Shown piece after piece: positions 1-11,962 of a DNA stretch of 64,000 nucleotides. The position numbers and the translations under genes are program-made. Numbering within the stretch: position 1 is the stretch's first letter; every line of letters begins with the position of its first letter. The notes beneath the pieces were generated by a model. It was not told the origin of the DNA, made no database searches, and was given only the letters and a program-made list of their open reading frames with translations. The stretch is from Periplaneta americana (taxonomy: Eukaryota; Arthropoda; Insecta; Blattodea; Blattidae): NCBI RefSeq assembly GCF_040183065.1, contig NC_091123.1, positions 8,873,001 to 8,937,000 of the forward strand, read 5' to 3'.

Positions 1-94
1 TTAGAAGAAAGGAGACTGCCAAAATCAGATATTTTTAGATTTATAGCATGATTTTCATTGAATGATAGAATTATTTAAGAATGAAGTCTTGGCA

Positions 95-245
95 GAATTG
101 AAACATGCAGAATATCATACGAGCACTAAGGCATGTCAGAATAGCTGGAGGGAATATGTAGAACAGCATAATTATAATCCTCATGGAAGAAAATCCTTGG
201 GAAGATCCAAAGAGAGATGACAGTATCAGTTTTGAAGTTGCAAAG
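95..245 (+). mobile_element. Possible decayed LINE C-terminal fragment
   Basis: With frame changes, the + strand reads as a stretch resembling the extreme C-terminus of insect LINE polyproteins (a W-x-E-Y-V block followed by GRKSLGRSKER). It is short and interrupted by stops. The assignment rests on resemblance only, and nothing else is visible before the first FIRRM exon. Confidence 0.3.
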
Positions 246-408
246 ACTTAAACATCATGCACCAGTTATAATGAAAAAGTAAATGAATACATAAATGTTA
301 GCAGGAAAGTCTTACTGCTATCATTATGTTTTACAAGCACGAGTTGGTAAACACAACATTTGTACTTTGTTGTTACAAGTGCAGACCCGAGTTACTGTGT
401 TTGTTTAG

Positions 409-602
409 TTGTGGACACGTTGGGGCGGATTGGCATGCTGGTGGTGGGGCTGGATGTGAAGACCATGGCCGAGCAGTGGAAAGGCTACGCCCGCCTTGCT
501 TTCCAGTATGTTGATCACTTGAAGCCCCGACTTGACTTGGTAGCACCCCTCCAGTTTCTGGCCTCAGACATCTCTCAGAACCTGGAGAAGATTGTAGAAA
601 TG
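409..602 (+). CDS. FIRRM: FIRRM exon a (first in window)
   Basis: The acceptor is tttgtttag|TT and the donor is atg|gtgagt. The exon starts at codon position 2, so one base comes from an exon outside the window, and it ends in phase 0. It encodes a helical segment containing DLVAPLQFLASDISQNLEK. Confidence 0.85.
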
Positions 603-2135
603 GTGAGTGTAACTGTTAGGCATCATCTGTATATTTGTAAACTGAGGTTTTGAGTTTTGACCTACACTTCATTTGTGGAGGTTACAAACAAAACCGGTCA
701 TTTCCACTGAAAACAGAATACGAATTTTTTACGGTTTTGGTATGTTTAGAGAGGCATCTTTCTGAATATGTTACTGTTTTAGTAGTGTCCATGTATTATA
801 CTGTAGAATAAATGTACACGGAGTCCAAAATATGCTGCACCATAGGACAGATCATATTATATGTTTTATGTATGGTTGGACTGTAACTTTTCCTGTTGAA
901 TTGATCTCAGACCTAGATCATATATGTAACAGATATGTCGGGCTTATAGGCTTTGAGTTAACAACTTTTGTCAGGTTTACTACTCTGCCATCTAGTTGTT
1001 ACATAAGGAGTCACGTCATAATTCCCATTTGAATTGCATTAGCGACTGTGCTGCCATCTCGTGTTTGTTTACGGCAGACGGGTGGCGATCCCGGCGGTTG
1101 TTCTCTTCAAAGTGCTGCCGATTTTAACGTAGCGAGGAGTTATCTGTTACATATATGATCTAGGATCTCAGAGATCCTGTTGATTGGGCTCCACGCATGC
1201 TCACTAGAATCCCCTGGAATTTACTTTTTGGGAATATTAAGTCACGGATCTACAGTGTCAAGATTGGAGACCTGAAATATTTATGCCAAAGGATCGAGAA
1301 TGAGTGTCATGTCATATCACATTGCTTTGTGACCCATGTTTTAAACAACATGCGATTTTCCTCCAGACATCTATGGAGCTTTGTGGAGCACATATTGAAC
1401 ATATACTGTGATTAGCTCTATGATGCGAAACTTTTTGGGCACCTTGTACTAAACCAAGCATTAGCCACTAATTTTCCAATGTTACTGTAGATGTAAAAAG
1501 TTCCCTTGCTGACATTAGTAAATATGGCTGCAGGATCTCGTGGTTATCAGTAATTCCTGTTGACAGGATCCACCCGACATGAAGTTTGTGACTCGGACAG
1601 TCAAAGTTGGGAGCTTCACATTGAAGATCATAATCAAGCTCTGTGACCAGTACAATGGCTACTTGGGGGCCTGTCACCATGAACTTTTGTACATGCTTCT
1701 CACAATCTACAGGTAGGAACAATTCTGTGGCTCCAAGGCAAAATGTGTTGTGTGATTTCTTGCTGTTTTTCAGCAGCGAGCATTCATAGCACTTTTTTTG
1801 GAGCTATTCTGCATAAATAAAACCGTTACTCTAGTTGCAAACAGCCAACAAACTACACTGATAGCTGTGATTCAGTTCTTCAATAATCAATTGTGAAGAC
1901 TGTGAACCCATGAAGTCCATGCCTGTGATACACAACATTACGAAACATTAGAATGGTTGACTAAATGGTCGAGATTGTGTGAATATTTGTCATCCAGGAG
2001 AAATGTACTAGTACATGATCTAGCAATGACAATGATTAGTAAAATTTCAAGAATAATAATCATAACTTCAGTGTATGTTTTTTCTAAGAAGTTTTACAAA
2101 ATTATATATTATTTTTATCTATAAAATATTATTAC

Positions 2136-2193
<58 letters not shown>

Positions 2194-5100
2194 GGTGACT
2201 AGCACATTAATATTAATAATAAGTTAATTATGTTTTTACTGTAATGAATTTCCCCCTCATGTGCAGGTACTCCCCACCATGCCTTCAGATACGGAATGTG
2301 ACAAGTGATGTCATACAGAATATTGAGACGCATTTGACCATTGGAGCGGAACCTCTCCTCACACATCTTGTTGCAGAAGTGGAATTCAAAGAGGTAAAAT
2401 AAAGTGAACATCTGACCTTATGTTTTTGCTCTTTAAGTCATAACGTGTAACATTTGTAATATATTAGAATCCATTACAAAATAAATATACATTCTTTATT
2501 ATTTCTTGTTGTCTAATAATCTGAAATTATCTGTAAAATTTGTTAATGTGCAGAAAAGTATGAAGTGTTGGTTTCACCCTTTGCTCATGCCTTTGTTAGC
2601 ATTTCCACAACAACTCTATCATGCCATCAGATTTAAATCCTTGATTTTTTTTTTTTCCAAAATTTCCACGTGACTTGCTTTTTGTTCGTCACCTTAAGCA
2701 AAGTTTCAGAAAAGGGAATAATGAAACTTCCAATAAAACGTTGTCATGTCACCAGACTCGGTTTTGCTTAATCGCAGAAAGTGTTGTTGTATGGCGAGAA
2801 GCTGGAGAAAGGAACAGAGCACCGCCTTGCTTTTGTCTTGCTGTGTGTTGCCATCCTCAAGAAGCTGCTCCACAGCGACCCGGACGTGAGGAAGCTGTGG
2901 CTGGGTTCAAACCCTGCTGATCACCTGCTCTTCGTACTCTTCAGAACTCTTGATCATTGTAAGTACAGACACACATAACGAGAACAATGCAAATACAGGT
3001 ACAACCACAACTGATAACTGGTAAAAATGAACTACATCATGATGATACGTGGGTACTTCCTTATTTCTTATTATTGTGCATTTTATGCATTCTGCAACTA
3101 TTCAGTTCTTCATCACCACCATGACTGCTACTAGCAAGGACTAAGCCTCTGTTTTGCACAGATTTGTAATTATCAGTCTAGGTACTCATTCTTCAGTTAT
3201 TCCTTGTATGTGTTATTTTCATTCACTTCTGTATATTCTTATTTTTTTATTATTTTATTTTATTTCTTTTTTTGGATGGAGAAGGGGCCCAAAGACTTGC
3301 ACTGCAACCTGAGGCTCATTGTGCTCACCACTCCTGTTCTGTGAATGAGTTTGTTGCCGAATGGCCATGTTCTTGTTCGTATACAGCACGCTGTACTGTG
3401 ATCTTTACCCAGGCTATAGTAATGATGACAGTGACATTTTTTAATTAATGATCGCGAAATGAGTCCGAGGTCAATGAAAGTTACCCAACAATTCTGCTTC
3501 AGTTCGTTGAGGGAAAACCTCGGAAAAAACCCCAATCAGACAACTTGTTCCAACTAGGATTTGAATTCAGCTTCATCGTTTCACAATCACACATGCTGTT
3601 ACTCCACAGAGGTTGACTATTTTATCTGTTAATATAAAGATTTTAAATTCCTACCTTGATGCTTTTGCTTTTATTTCTATCTTTTAATATGTGTTATAGA
3701 TTCTTCTTTCAATTCTTATGTTCTCACTGTGGTCATTATGCAGAATTCAGACTTGTATTATTTATAATAGTACAGGAACAGCCATAACTTACAGAATTTT
3801 AGTTGTTTCTTCTATTTTCTTTTTAATGTGGAATGTTTAAGTGGACACCTATTAGGAAAGATATCCGTTACATGCTTGTAATACTCTGTACTCATCTTGG
3901 TGCTTAGCAACCTGCAACATATCATTGCTCCATAGTGTCAGTGGACTGATGTAACCCGCAGCATAAAGGAAACATTTCCCCGTCCTCCCCCAAATGACGG
4001 GTACTTGACTATTGTCATTCACCCATATGAAACCAGTTGTTAGACTAATTTACCGACAGAGTCTTTGCCTAAGGTAAAATAACTTAATAATACAACATAC
4101 AGTATATAATGATGTGCAATTTACTTCATACACATCATCATAACCTACAAACATCTAAATCCATATAATTACACAACACTAACCACATAAACGATCAACG
4201 CAATTATAGAAGGATTCTATGAATTCCTGCCATCTTTTTAATGTTCCATTTATTGTTCCACGACTCTCTTCTGGTTGAAGGCCATTATAGATTGTATCTG
4301 TTGGCAGACTGTGATAGCCTGTATGTTGACAGGTGCCAATGAGCAGTGCTGTCCTAACATGCCCATGAGCATACGGGCCCCATACTAATCTATGCATAGA
4401 CCAGAATTTAACACTAATTTTCCAATCACCCACCACAGCATTCAAATCTCCTGTTAACTCGGCAGAAGGAGAAAAATTAAGACTTATAGCAGAGAGTTGG
4501 CATGTCTGACATCCTGAAGAACATTGACTTCAAGCAAATTATAAAGGAATTCTCTGTAAAGAAATTTCGCAAATCTTTGTGTTGCACACTTGTTCAATAA
4601 TTAATTTATGGTAATTTCATAATGTGCGCTTGTGTTATGTTAGTCGATATGATTTACCAGCCAAGTGCAATTTTTATGTTGAAATTTTGTTCAAGTTCAT
4701 GGCTCAGGTTGTATTGTCCAAACCTTTGTGAATTTTTTTAATGTCAAAACACTGATTTCATTGGAGTTACTAATAAACAAAAGTTTATGTTATAGATAAT
4801 TTAACTTTTTATTTCTTTACCTTTGTGAATTTTTTTAATGTCAAAACACTGATTTTATTGGAGGTACTAATAAACAAAAGTTTATGTTATAGATAATTTA
4901 ACTTTTTACTTCTTTGAGTGGTTGTGTAGGTAGGGTCCAATGCACTGATTTGCCTGGGGGCCTATAATGCTGTTGAGATGGCCTGATGATGAGTTGTGTG
5001 TTAACAGGCCATGCAGAGCTGAACCTGGACCTGCAGATTCCTGGCGTGATGCACAGTGGGGAGCCTGAAAGAGCCACGGACCTGTACGAGTTCATACTGA

Positions 5101-8100
5101 CCCATGTAGCTGGTTTCATAATGTCAGTAACGGCTGAGGAATTCGCTCCAGTGGAACAGATCCTGCTGGAGAGTGTCTTGCAGCCTACTGTCTGGAGAGC
5201 GCTTCTTGCCACTGACGTCTGGTGCATAGTAGCAAGGTAGGAGAACTCTTAACTTCAAAACAGTTTCTTCTGTAGAATTAGTTTTAATGTAATATGGCTT
5301 GTTTTAATGACTATTTGAAGAGGTGAATTCCAAAGTGTTCTAAGTCTTTTTTTTTTTTTTTAACTTGATTTATTCACGTTTTAACCCCTTACCACATTCT
5401 GGGACAGATATGACACATACCGGTTTTATATTCATATAATTTATAATATAAGCATATAATATTTCAAACTGCATACTGAGACATATGGCATACGGTCAAG
5501 AATTGGATTTGACCATATGTGACATCAGTTGAGAAAGAAAGAACTACTTAAGTTATTTGAATATTAAATCAATGTGTGCAAGACTGTCCCTGTGGTAAGG
5601 GGTTAAATGATTCTTTTCAAATATATAATATAACTGTTGTTGTTGTTGTTCTTCAATGACACTGGGGATTACTTGATCTACATCATTTTTCCCCTAGCTT
5701 CCCAATATAATGAAGTCAGACCATTGCCCGTCAGTCCTTAACAATTTTCCAGGTGGTATTTATTCAGTATGGCATCTTCACTTAGGTGAAATATAATATA
5801 ACCGTTTAAATTTATTTAACAAACTCTCGTAAGTCATGACTTAGTGTCTGCTTATGTTTTGAAACGGATCTAAGGGTGTCACATTTATTTTACCAGTTTT
5901 TATAATTTTTCTCATAACTTGTCATTTAGACTTAGGCTAGTTGGGAATCCACCTCTTCATTTACGTTTGGAAATAATTGTAGGGAATCATGAAATTGAGT
6001 AGTGATTTAGTGAAAAAGACGAACTTTCGTTGTTCTTTTTTTTTTTTTTTTTTTTCTATCAAAATTAAGATGTTGTGACAATCTGGATGATGTAAGTTCC
6101 TTACAATAAATTTGCTTATTATGGAAGCTGTTGGGATGACAACCTTTTGACTGTTGCAGATCAGGGAGCTCTGATTTGTGTGTCCACCAGCTGTGTCACC
6201 TGGTGCAAGTCTTGAAGTTCCTGGGGCACCATCACGGCCATCCTGAGAAGACATTCCTGACGACTCTGATAGGGAGACTCTTTGCCTTCCTGCCCAACAA
6301 ACACAAAGTGCAGATGGCTGACGACTTCCCTCCCCAGACTGAACTCGTTGCATGGCAGGCGCTGGGCGTGCATGTGTTGCCAGACAAACTGAAGCTCTCT
6401 GTGGCAGAGACCTTGATCAAGTCTGCCATCCTGCACACAAACACGTTCCTGGCAGCACCGACTTCTTTGGAGCAGTTCAGCCTCATGGTATGTGTAATAA
6501 TTAGACCTCGGATTTTAGGGCAAATGTCTGTTTTGTTGCTTGATGCAGAAGTTAAAACTAACTACAGATCTTTACGTTTCATGAAAAATCAAAGGTGCTG
6601 AAAGAGTTTAATAGTGCACTAAAATGGGGATTAGGGCTGTTTTCATGATTTATTGCCTGCAATGCTATTTTGGCTATTAAAAGTCTAAAATGCCCTAAAA
6701 TGATGATTTGCCTTTATTTTCGTGGTTTATTCAGTTCGATTGCTCACTCATATTGACTGCATTGATGTTCCAAGGACTAGCATTGATACTAGAGAAAGTA
6801 ACAGTAAGACAGGGATGGGTTGAAAGTATATAATTGAAAGTTTCCTGGAATGCAGTAAAATTAGTGGGGAAGAGAACAAACAGTAAAAACCTGGATAGTG
6901 GGATTTCCTGTTGACTCATTTAACTGGAGAAGTTTCTAATAGTACTGTGATGCGTTATTCTGTAGAGAAATAATTATTTTACTAAACTAAGCTGCAAAAT
7001 ATGGGCTGATTCGACAATGTCTAATGGAAAAAAGTAAATGGGAAAGTGTACCAAAAAGAATGCATGATTTTCAATGTTGGACCAAATGTCCCAAGTGTTA
7101 ATGGGGGAAAATATGTATGAGAGGGCACATGGTAGCGTCGCAGTTAAGACATAATGCTGCAAAGCCAGAAGGTTGCGGGTTCAAATCCCTGTGGATTATC
7201 TCTATTGATCCAATCTTTTCAGTCGCACTATGGCCCTGGGGTTTACTCAGTCAAATGATTTTATTGTCAAACACCTGGCATTAGAAAACAACAACAACAG
7301 TTACAATCCAAGAGGCCATGACATGCCTATGTTTCTCTTACGAACTTGAAATAAATTTGAAAAAATTTTCTAGCGGAAATCACTAATAATATTAGTAAAC
7401 TGATCGATATTATGCAACAGAAATTATTAGTATTAATAATTTGTAAATTTATTCTAATAATAATATCAGTAAAATCATGCAACAGGGCCCTGAGATCTAA
7501 ATGCAATAAAACTTAATTTATACGTTTTTATGGGAGTCTGAATAGTGAGCTAAAACTTATAACTGAAATGACATATAGCGTGTTGTGGCATACTGATATA
7601 CTGTGGTTTAGCTGTGATGTGGGGGTGAAGTATTCCCCCAACAACTGTGTTATATTGGACTTCTGCTGTACTGCACATAGGTAATGCTGACCAAAGCACT
7701 TGTATACTGCGAAATGACTATCCTTACTCCACACTTCGTTTCTATCCAGCTTCCAGCAGTACATAATGTGACGCTACATTCCAGGAGGATGCTCTTGCTG
7801 CTGCAGCACGGTGTGCAGAACTGAAGGCTCTGAGCCTCAAGGAGCCTCTGACGGAACTGACAGCCCTTCTGACAACTCTGTGGCAGCGTGTTGCCTTTGG
7901 AAAATTCTTGACAGCAGAGGAGACGAGTGTTGAGGGCTGTGAGTGGCTGGAGCACTTCGCATCAGTTCTCTGCTCGGTGTCTGCCCCCCTCACGGAGTTA
8001 ATGAGCAACAACCAGCTGGTTCAGGTAGTGACAATCATTTTTAACTACTGACTAGTCCTCTGTGGTTTAGTTGTTTTCATGCTTCCTTTTAGAGCTTACA

Positions 8101-9916
8101 TTCACGTGTTGAAATTCAGGTGAGGATATAATATATAGGATATTTCAGAAATAAGAGGCAACTTAATTTTTCATACTTTCTTCGTTTTCTACACAATCTT
8201 AAAACTTCTGGCACTGGTATATTACACAAGATATAGGATTTTTTCACCACCACCTAGTATCTTAACTTCATTGTAGATGTTGTATGTGTTCATCGTTTTG
8301 TCCTTGTACAAGTAACAGCCTCCCTTCAATGCTGTATACAGCAGCTCTTGTGTGTGTTCTGGAATATGTGCCACAGCGCGTGCGATGGAGTCCTTCAACT
8401 CAGCAATTGTCTAGATTTGCTCAAGAACACAAATTCCACTTGGACCCATCAAAATTTGAACCTGAGTTACCAGCATGGAAAGCCAATGCTCAGAATTTGG
8501 ATAATAGTGCGATGGTGCGCCATAATAATAATAATAATTATAATTATAATAATAATATAGGTCATTCAGTAATTAGTGGCAACAATGTTTGTATGTGGCG
8601 CTATCAGCGGTAAATGATGCAAGCTGTTAACAGTGAGAAAGAAGAGCATCTGTTGTGTGCTATCTGTGAGTTGATAATATCATTTATAAGATATTTGTAG
8701 TGAGTTTAATTTGTAGACTTATGTGTAGTGCTCTAAAATGTTTAGCAAATACGAACAAAGATCCTACATTAAAATTCAGATTGCAAGAGGCAAGAATACT
8801 GCACATGCCATACAGCATTACGGAAGCTTGTGGTAGAGACTTCACCATATCATACTGTGGCTAAGCGGGCACATGCATTTCACAACAGGAGGGAAGATGT
8901 TCATCAAAAACGTGGACCTGGCAGACTGCAATGGCAAGTGATGATGTGCATGTGAATGCTGTAAGAGCACTGCTGGAAGAACACCGTTGTTGGACTTGTA
9001 TTGAACTAGCAAGGGAAGTTGAAATTGCTCCTAGTACGATTCTTCACATACTTGAGTTGAGAAGAAGTTAAAGATGGGGAAAATCTGCACTCGCTGGGTT
9101 CCACACAATCTTAAACACATGTCATATTGTCTGACATTTCCTAAATCCTGAATAATTTGTGATACTTGATGTAATCTGTATCATTAAGCCATGTACCATT
9201 TTTTTATACTTGTAGGAAAATGAGTAAATCAACTTATAATAATAATAGTTTATCTTTGATAAAATAAGTCGGTGTACATTGTTTTCTTGTGTTTCTAGGT
9301 TCTTGACAGCCTGAGAGCCATGGTTTCCTGTGGATCTTCGTCAGTGAAGCTCAAGACCCTCACAGTTCTTAACAGTCTGGCCAAGAAACCCATTGACCCA
9401 ACTGCGGACCAGATGAAGATCTTCCATCACATTGCGACACTGTTCTCCATGCTTCTGCAGGACAGAAGCCCCCTTGTGCAGCAGATGACGCTGGAAGTGT
9501 TCACTTACTTCGCACATGTGAGCTCGCATGAGAGCATCCTGGCATTATCTGTGAAGAACAGCGCAGACCTTCAGCAGAAGACCAAGAGGTACCTGCAGAA
9601 ACTGCCAGCAGCCATGCCTGATCAACATTTCTTGGCATTTGAATCGTACTTGGAGTGTCAGGCCAGAGTGCAGTTCTCACACAGATGCAAGATGGCTGTG
9701 GCTGCAGATGAACAGACAGTGAGCGAGTGTATTGCTCATCCTCCAAAGAAAGTGAAGCTGGCAGTTGAAGAAAATAGTGGCGTGCTTCAGGCAATCGAGA
9801 GGCTGAAAAATGATGCCAGTTTTATTGCAGACTACTGCAAGCTTAACACACTGCCATCATCTGCACAGCAGGATGTTCTGCAGGTTGCCACTCAGCTGAG
9901 AGAGTTGTGTCTATAA
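409..9916 (+). CDS. FIRRM: FIRRM (C1orf112/FLIP) orthologue, 5'-partial, eight exons
   Basis: Exons are 409-602, 1567-1712, 2267-2393, 2778-2958, 5008-5236, 6160-6487, 7785-8024 and 9299-9916. Every junction is GT..AG and keeps frame, giving about 686 residues to the TAA at 9914-9916. The family (DUF4487, about 850 residues in humans) binds and stabilises FIGNL1; the complex dismantles RAD51 filaments in crosslink repair and meiosis. The identification rests on collinear similarity to the human protein as I remember it. Examples are the block LLATDVWCIVAR across exons 5-6 (human LLAMDAWCFLAR), LFSMLLQDRSPLVQQ followed by TLEVFTYFA near the end, and a basic C-terminal motif PPKKVKLAVEE aligned to a similarly basic human segment. 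The protein is helical and repeat-like with no enzymatic motif. Roughly 200 or more N-terminal residues lie upstream of position 1. The introns hold a SINE, mariner remnants and microsatellites. Confidence 0.9.
903..1176. mobile_element. Small inverted-repeat element (MITE-like) in FIRRM intron
   Basis: About 30 bp at 903-934 (containing ctagatcatatatgtaacag) recur in inverted orientation at 1142-1174 with a few mismatches, bounding about 270 bp. There is no coding content. The family and target duplication could not be determined. Confidence 0.5.
1567..1712 (+). CDS. FIRRM: FIRRM exon b
   Basis: Acceptor gttgacag|GAT, donor ctacag|gtagga. It enters in phase 0 and leaves with two bases of a split Arg codon. 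It encodes 48 residues starting DPPDMKFVTRTVKVG. Confidence 0.85.
2139..2193. repeat. (ATT)n microsatellite
   Basis: About 18 uninterrupted ATT units lie in the FIRRM intron just upstream of exon c. Confidence 0.95.
2267..2393 (+). CDS. FIRRM: FIRRM exon c
   Basis: The acceptor catgtgcag|GTAC completes the Arg codon of exon b; the donor is gag|gtaaaa, phase 0. It encodes 43 residues ending HLVAEVEFKE. A 55-bp ATT array lies 70 bp upstream in the intron. Confidence 0.85.
2778..2958 (+). CDS. FIRRM: FIRRM exon d
   Basis: Acceptor aatcgcag|AAAGTG, donor gatcatt|gtaagt (consensus). It enters in phase 0 and ends after the first base of a split Cys codon. It encodes a leucine-rich helix pair including LAFVLLCVAILKKLLHSD. 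Confidence 0.9.
3415..3625 (-). mobile_element. Decayed tRNA-derived SINE, minus strand
   Basis: The reverse complement shows the same layout as the better copy at 24389-24650: a B-box-like region, a cggggtttt-type block, a 'gggtaac' block and a 'cattatcac' block. It is strongly diverged and lies in a FIRRM intron. Confidence 0.6.
4723..4914. repeat. Tandem duplication, 97-bp unit
   Basis: Positions 4723-4819 are repeated almost exactly at 4820-4914 (ctttgtgaattttttt... to ...ataatttaactttttac/t). The repeat is intronic and ends about 95 bp before FIRRM exon e. Confidence 0.9.
5008..5236 (+). CDS. FIRRM: FIRRM exon e
   Basis: The acceptor gttaacag|GC completes the Cys codon; donor gcaag|gtagga. 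It encodes 76 residues ending LLATDVWCIVAR. This is the best diagnostic block of the family and lines up with the human LLAMDAWCFLAR segment. Confidence 0.92.
6160..6487 (+). CDS. FIRRM: FIRRM exon f
   Basis: Acceptor ctgttgcag|ATCA, donor ctcatg|gtatgt. It encodes 109 full codons and leaves in phase 0. It contains DLCVHQLCHLVQVLKFL and a PPQTELVAWQALGVHVLP segment, both collinear with the human protein. Confidence 0.92.
7125..7265 (+). mobile_element. tRNA-derived SINE
   Basis: An A-box-like ggtagcgtcgcagttaag and a B box gggttcaaatccc are spaced as in a tRNA. A short unrelated body follows. It lies in a FIRRM intron. Confidence 0.6.
7785..8024 (+). CDS. FIRRM: FIRRM exon g
   Basis: Acceptor cattccag|GAGGAT, donor gttcag|gtagtg. 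It is exactly 80 codons in phase 0, so it could be skipped without breaking the frame. It encodes helices with an Ala-rich start and GCEWLEHFASVLCSV. Confidence 0.9.
8135..8425 (-). mobile_element. Mariner-like transposase C-terminal remnant
   Basis: The minus strand reads TIAELKDSIARAVAHIPEH and then an LLYTALKGG-like block, the usual C-terminal pattern of mariner transposases. It ends at a terminal-repeat-like sequence (tatttcagaaataagaggca) near 8140. The remnant is broken by stops. Confidence 0.6.
8556..9140 (+). mobile_element. Mariner-like transposase N-terminal remnant
   Basis: It starts with a terminal-repeat-like sequence (cattcagtaattagtggcaa) related to the one at 8140. From 8740 it encodes MFSKYEQRSYIKIQIARGK, and further on HRCWTCIELAREVEI and a STILHIL block, typical of the helix-turn-helix part of mariner transposases. 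Frameshifts and stops make it dead. The catalytic domain is missing. Confidence 0.65.
9299..9916 (+). CDS. FIRRM: FIRRM terminal exon
   Basis: The acceptor tgtttctag|GTTCTT opens 205 codons ending in TAA. It carries the conserved LFSMLLQDRSPLVQQ and FTYFA blocks, then a less conserved tail with the basic motif PPKKVKL, a possible monopartite nuclear localisation signal (KKxK type), and a final helix ending RELCL. Confidence 0.93.
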   Translation, partial: VLDSLRAMVSCGSSSVKLKTLTVLNSLAKKPIDPTADQMKIFHHIATLFSMLLQDRSPLVQQMTLEVFTYFAHVSSHESILALSVKNSADLQQKTKRYLQKLPAAMPDQHFLAFESYLECQARVQFSHRCKMAVAADEQTVSECIAHPPKKVKLAVEENSGVLQAIERLKNDASFIADYCKLNTLPSSAQQDVLQVATQLRELCL

Positions 9917-10142
9917 TCATTCTGTTGTATGTTTGGAACTCATTTTAATATCACACAGAATTCTGTCAAAATCACGAGTATTCACAATTCTGTGTGAATC
10001 GGCCTTTGATGAAAGTGCAGCTTGTTGCTGTTCCTCATCCTTCTCATTTTCATACTATATCAGCAGCAAGGATGAATTTTCTTCAATACTTGTATGACTG
10101 AAATGTATATACTACGTTTTCTAATTCAGTACAATTATTATT

Positions 10143-10148
10143 AATAAA
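10143..10148 (+). terminator. Polyadenylation signal AATAAA, probable FIRRM 3' end
   Basis: A canonical AATAAA lies 227 bases past the FIRRM stop codon. It is the first such signal I see there, so a 3' UTR of about 250 bases is likely. Confidence 0.5.
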
Positions 10149-10149
10149 A

Positions 10150-11030
10150 TGTTTAATCTATACAAGACATGTACTAATTTTAGTTAGCGTATTTACCTAC
10201 ATGTAACACACACCGGCATGTAAGATGCATTCCTTTTTTTGTACACATTTTTGAGGGGTATAACTTTATCACTGAATATTATAATCAATTTACTACAGTA
10301 TTTCAAATATAAAGTAATATGTAGCTCTTTCATCAAATATCAAACTATAGTAGAACTAACGTTTCTTTCGACTTGTGACAGCTTGCTAGGTAGCCTACTT
10401 GGTTTATCGGTCTGCTGTCATAGCAATGTTGCCAACTTGCTGCTACTGCTAGAAGCCAGTCAGTCAAGTGTGATATGTTAGATAATGTGGCAGCATTGCC
10501 TGCAAACTATGACGAAGAGAGTAGGGGGAGTCAAATGGTGATTGGCTACTTCCAAGGTTAACCTCAGGTGCCATGACAACAACCTGCAACCCACATAGTT
10601 AGCAACTGTAAGCCATGTGGCTAGCGAGCTTTCAGAAGTCTAAAGTAACGTTAATTCTGTTATAAGAAAGAATACCTTTCTATCTTCATCAACTTAGAAA
10701 TTCATCTCTAGAGTTAAATGAAGAGTCTCTTGAAACTCCTTCCAAATCAGAATGAGTCCTCATACAAGAAATTGTTCTCTGTACCATCCAACGCATTACT
10801 AATACTACCCTATTAATATATTACATTAGTAATCATAACCGAAAATAATCATCTAATTCGTGATTCATATGCACCTGCTGTCTGAAGCTTAATTACGATT
10901 TGTAGAGTCTAAATTTGTTCTTTTCTCTCTCTCTCTCTTTCTTTTTAATTACTTATTACAACTAAGTCCACACATGTGAAGTAACGATTTGCCCAGGGCA
11001 AAAACTTCAAAAGAATCTTCATACATTTTA
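10150..11030. other. Intergenic stretch, no feature seen
   Basis: AT-rich unique-looking sequence follows FIRRM with a short CT-rich run at 10934-10952. There is no exon-like open frame with splice borders and no repeat I recognise. Confidence 0.5.
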
Positions 11031-11035
11031 GAACA

Positions 11036-11962
11036 TTAAAACTTCGCTTTAGAATATGCCATTAGGAAGGTTCAGGATAACAGGCAGGGTTTGGAATTGA
11101 ACGGGCTACATCAGCTTCTTGTCTATGCGGATGACGTGAATATGTTAGGAGAAAATACACAGACGGTTAGGGAAAACACGGAAATTTTACTTGAAGCAGG
11201 TAAAGCGATCGGTTTGGAAGTGAATCCCGAAAAGACAAAGTATATGATTATGTCTCGTGACGGGAATATTGTACGAAATGGAAATATAAATATTGGAGAT
11301 TTATCCTTCGAAGAGGTGGAAAAATTCAAATATCTTGGAGCAACAGTAACAAATGTAAATGACACTCGGGAGGAAATTAAACGCAGAATAAATATGGGAA
11401 ATGCCTGTTATTATTCGGTTGAGAAGCTCTTATCATCCAGTCTGCTGTCCAAAAATCTGAAAGTTAGAATTTATAAAACAGTTATATTACCGGTTGTTCT
11501 ATATGGCTGTGAAACTTGGACTCTCACTCTGAGAGAGGAACATAGGTTAAGGGTGTTTGAGAATAAGGTGCTTAGGAAAATATTTGGGGCTAAGCGGGAT
11601 GAAGTTACAGGAGAATGGAGAAAGTTACACAACACAGAACTGCACGCATTGTATTCTTCACCTGACATAATTAGGAACTTGAAATCCAGACGTTTGAGAT
11701 GGGCAGGGCATGTAGCACGTATGGGCGAATCCAGAAATGCATATAGAGTGTTAGTTGGGAGACCGGAGGGAAAAAGACCTTTAGGGAGGCCGAGACGTAG
11801 ATGGGAGGATAATATTAAAATGGATTTGAGGGAGGTGGGGTATGATGATAGAGACTGGATTAATCTTGCACAGGATAGGGACCGCTGGCGGGCTTATGTG
11901 AGGGCGGCAATGAACCTTCGGGTTCCTTAAAAGCCATTTGTAAGTAAGTAAGTAAGTAATGT
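11036..11962 (+). mobile_element. 5'-truncated non-LTR retrotransposon (reverse transcriptase C-terminal half)
   Basis: An open frame of about 297 codons runs to the TAA at 11928-11930. It carries the reverse transcriptase catalytic motif LVYADDV, the [11 protein letters not shown] block, [13 protein letters not shown], and the C-terminal [12 protein letters not shown] and [14 protein letters not shown] segments. The first two thirds of the element are missing, as expected for a 5'-truncated insertion. The 3' end is a (TAAG)n tail at about 11941-11959. The frame is intact, so the insertion is probably young. Other copies in this window are at 19796-20117 (+), 33490-34045 (-), 40375-40545 (-) and 52960-53290 (-). 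Confidence 0.93.
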
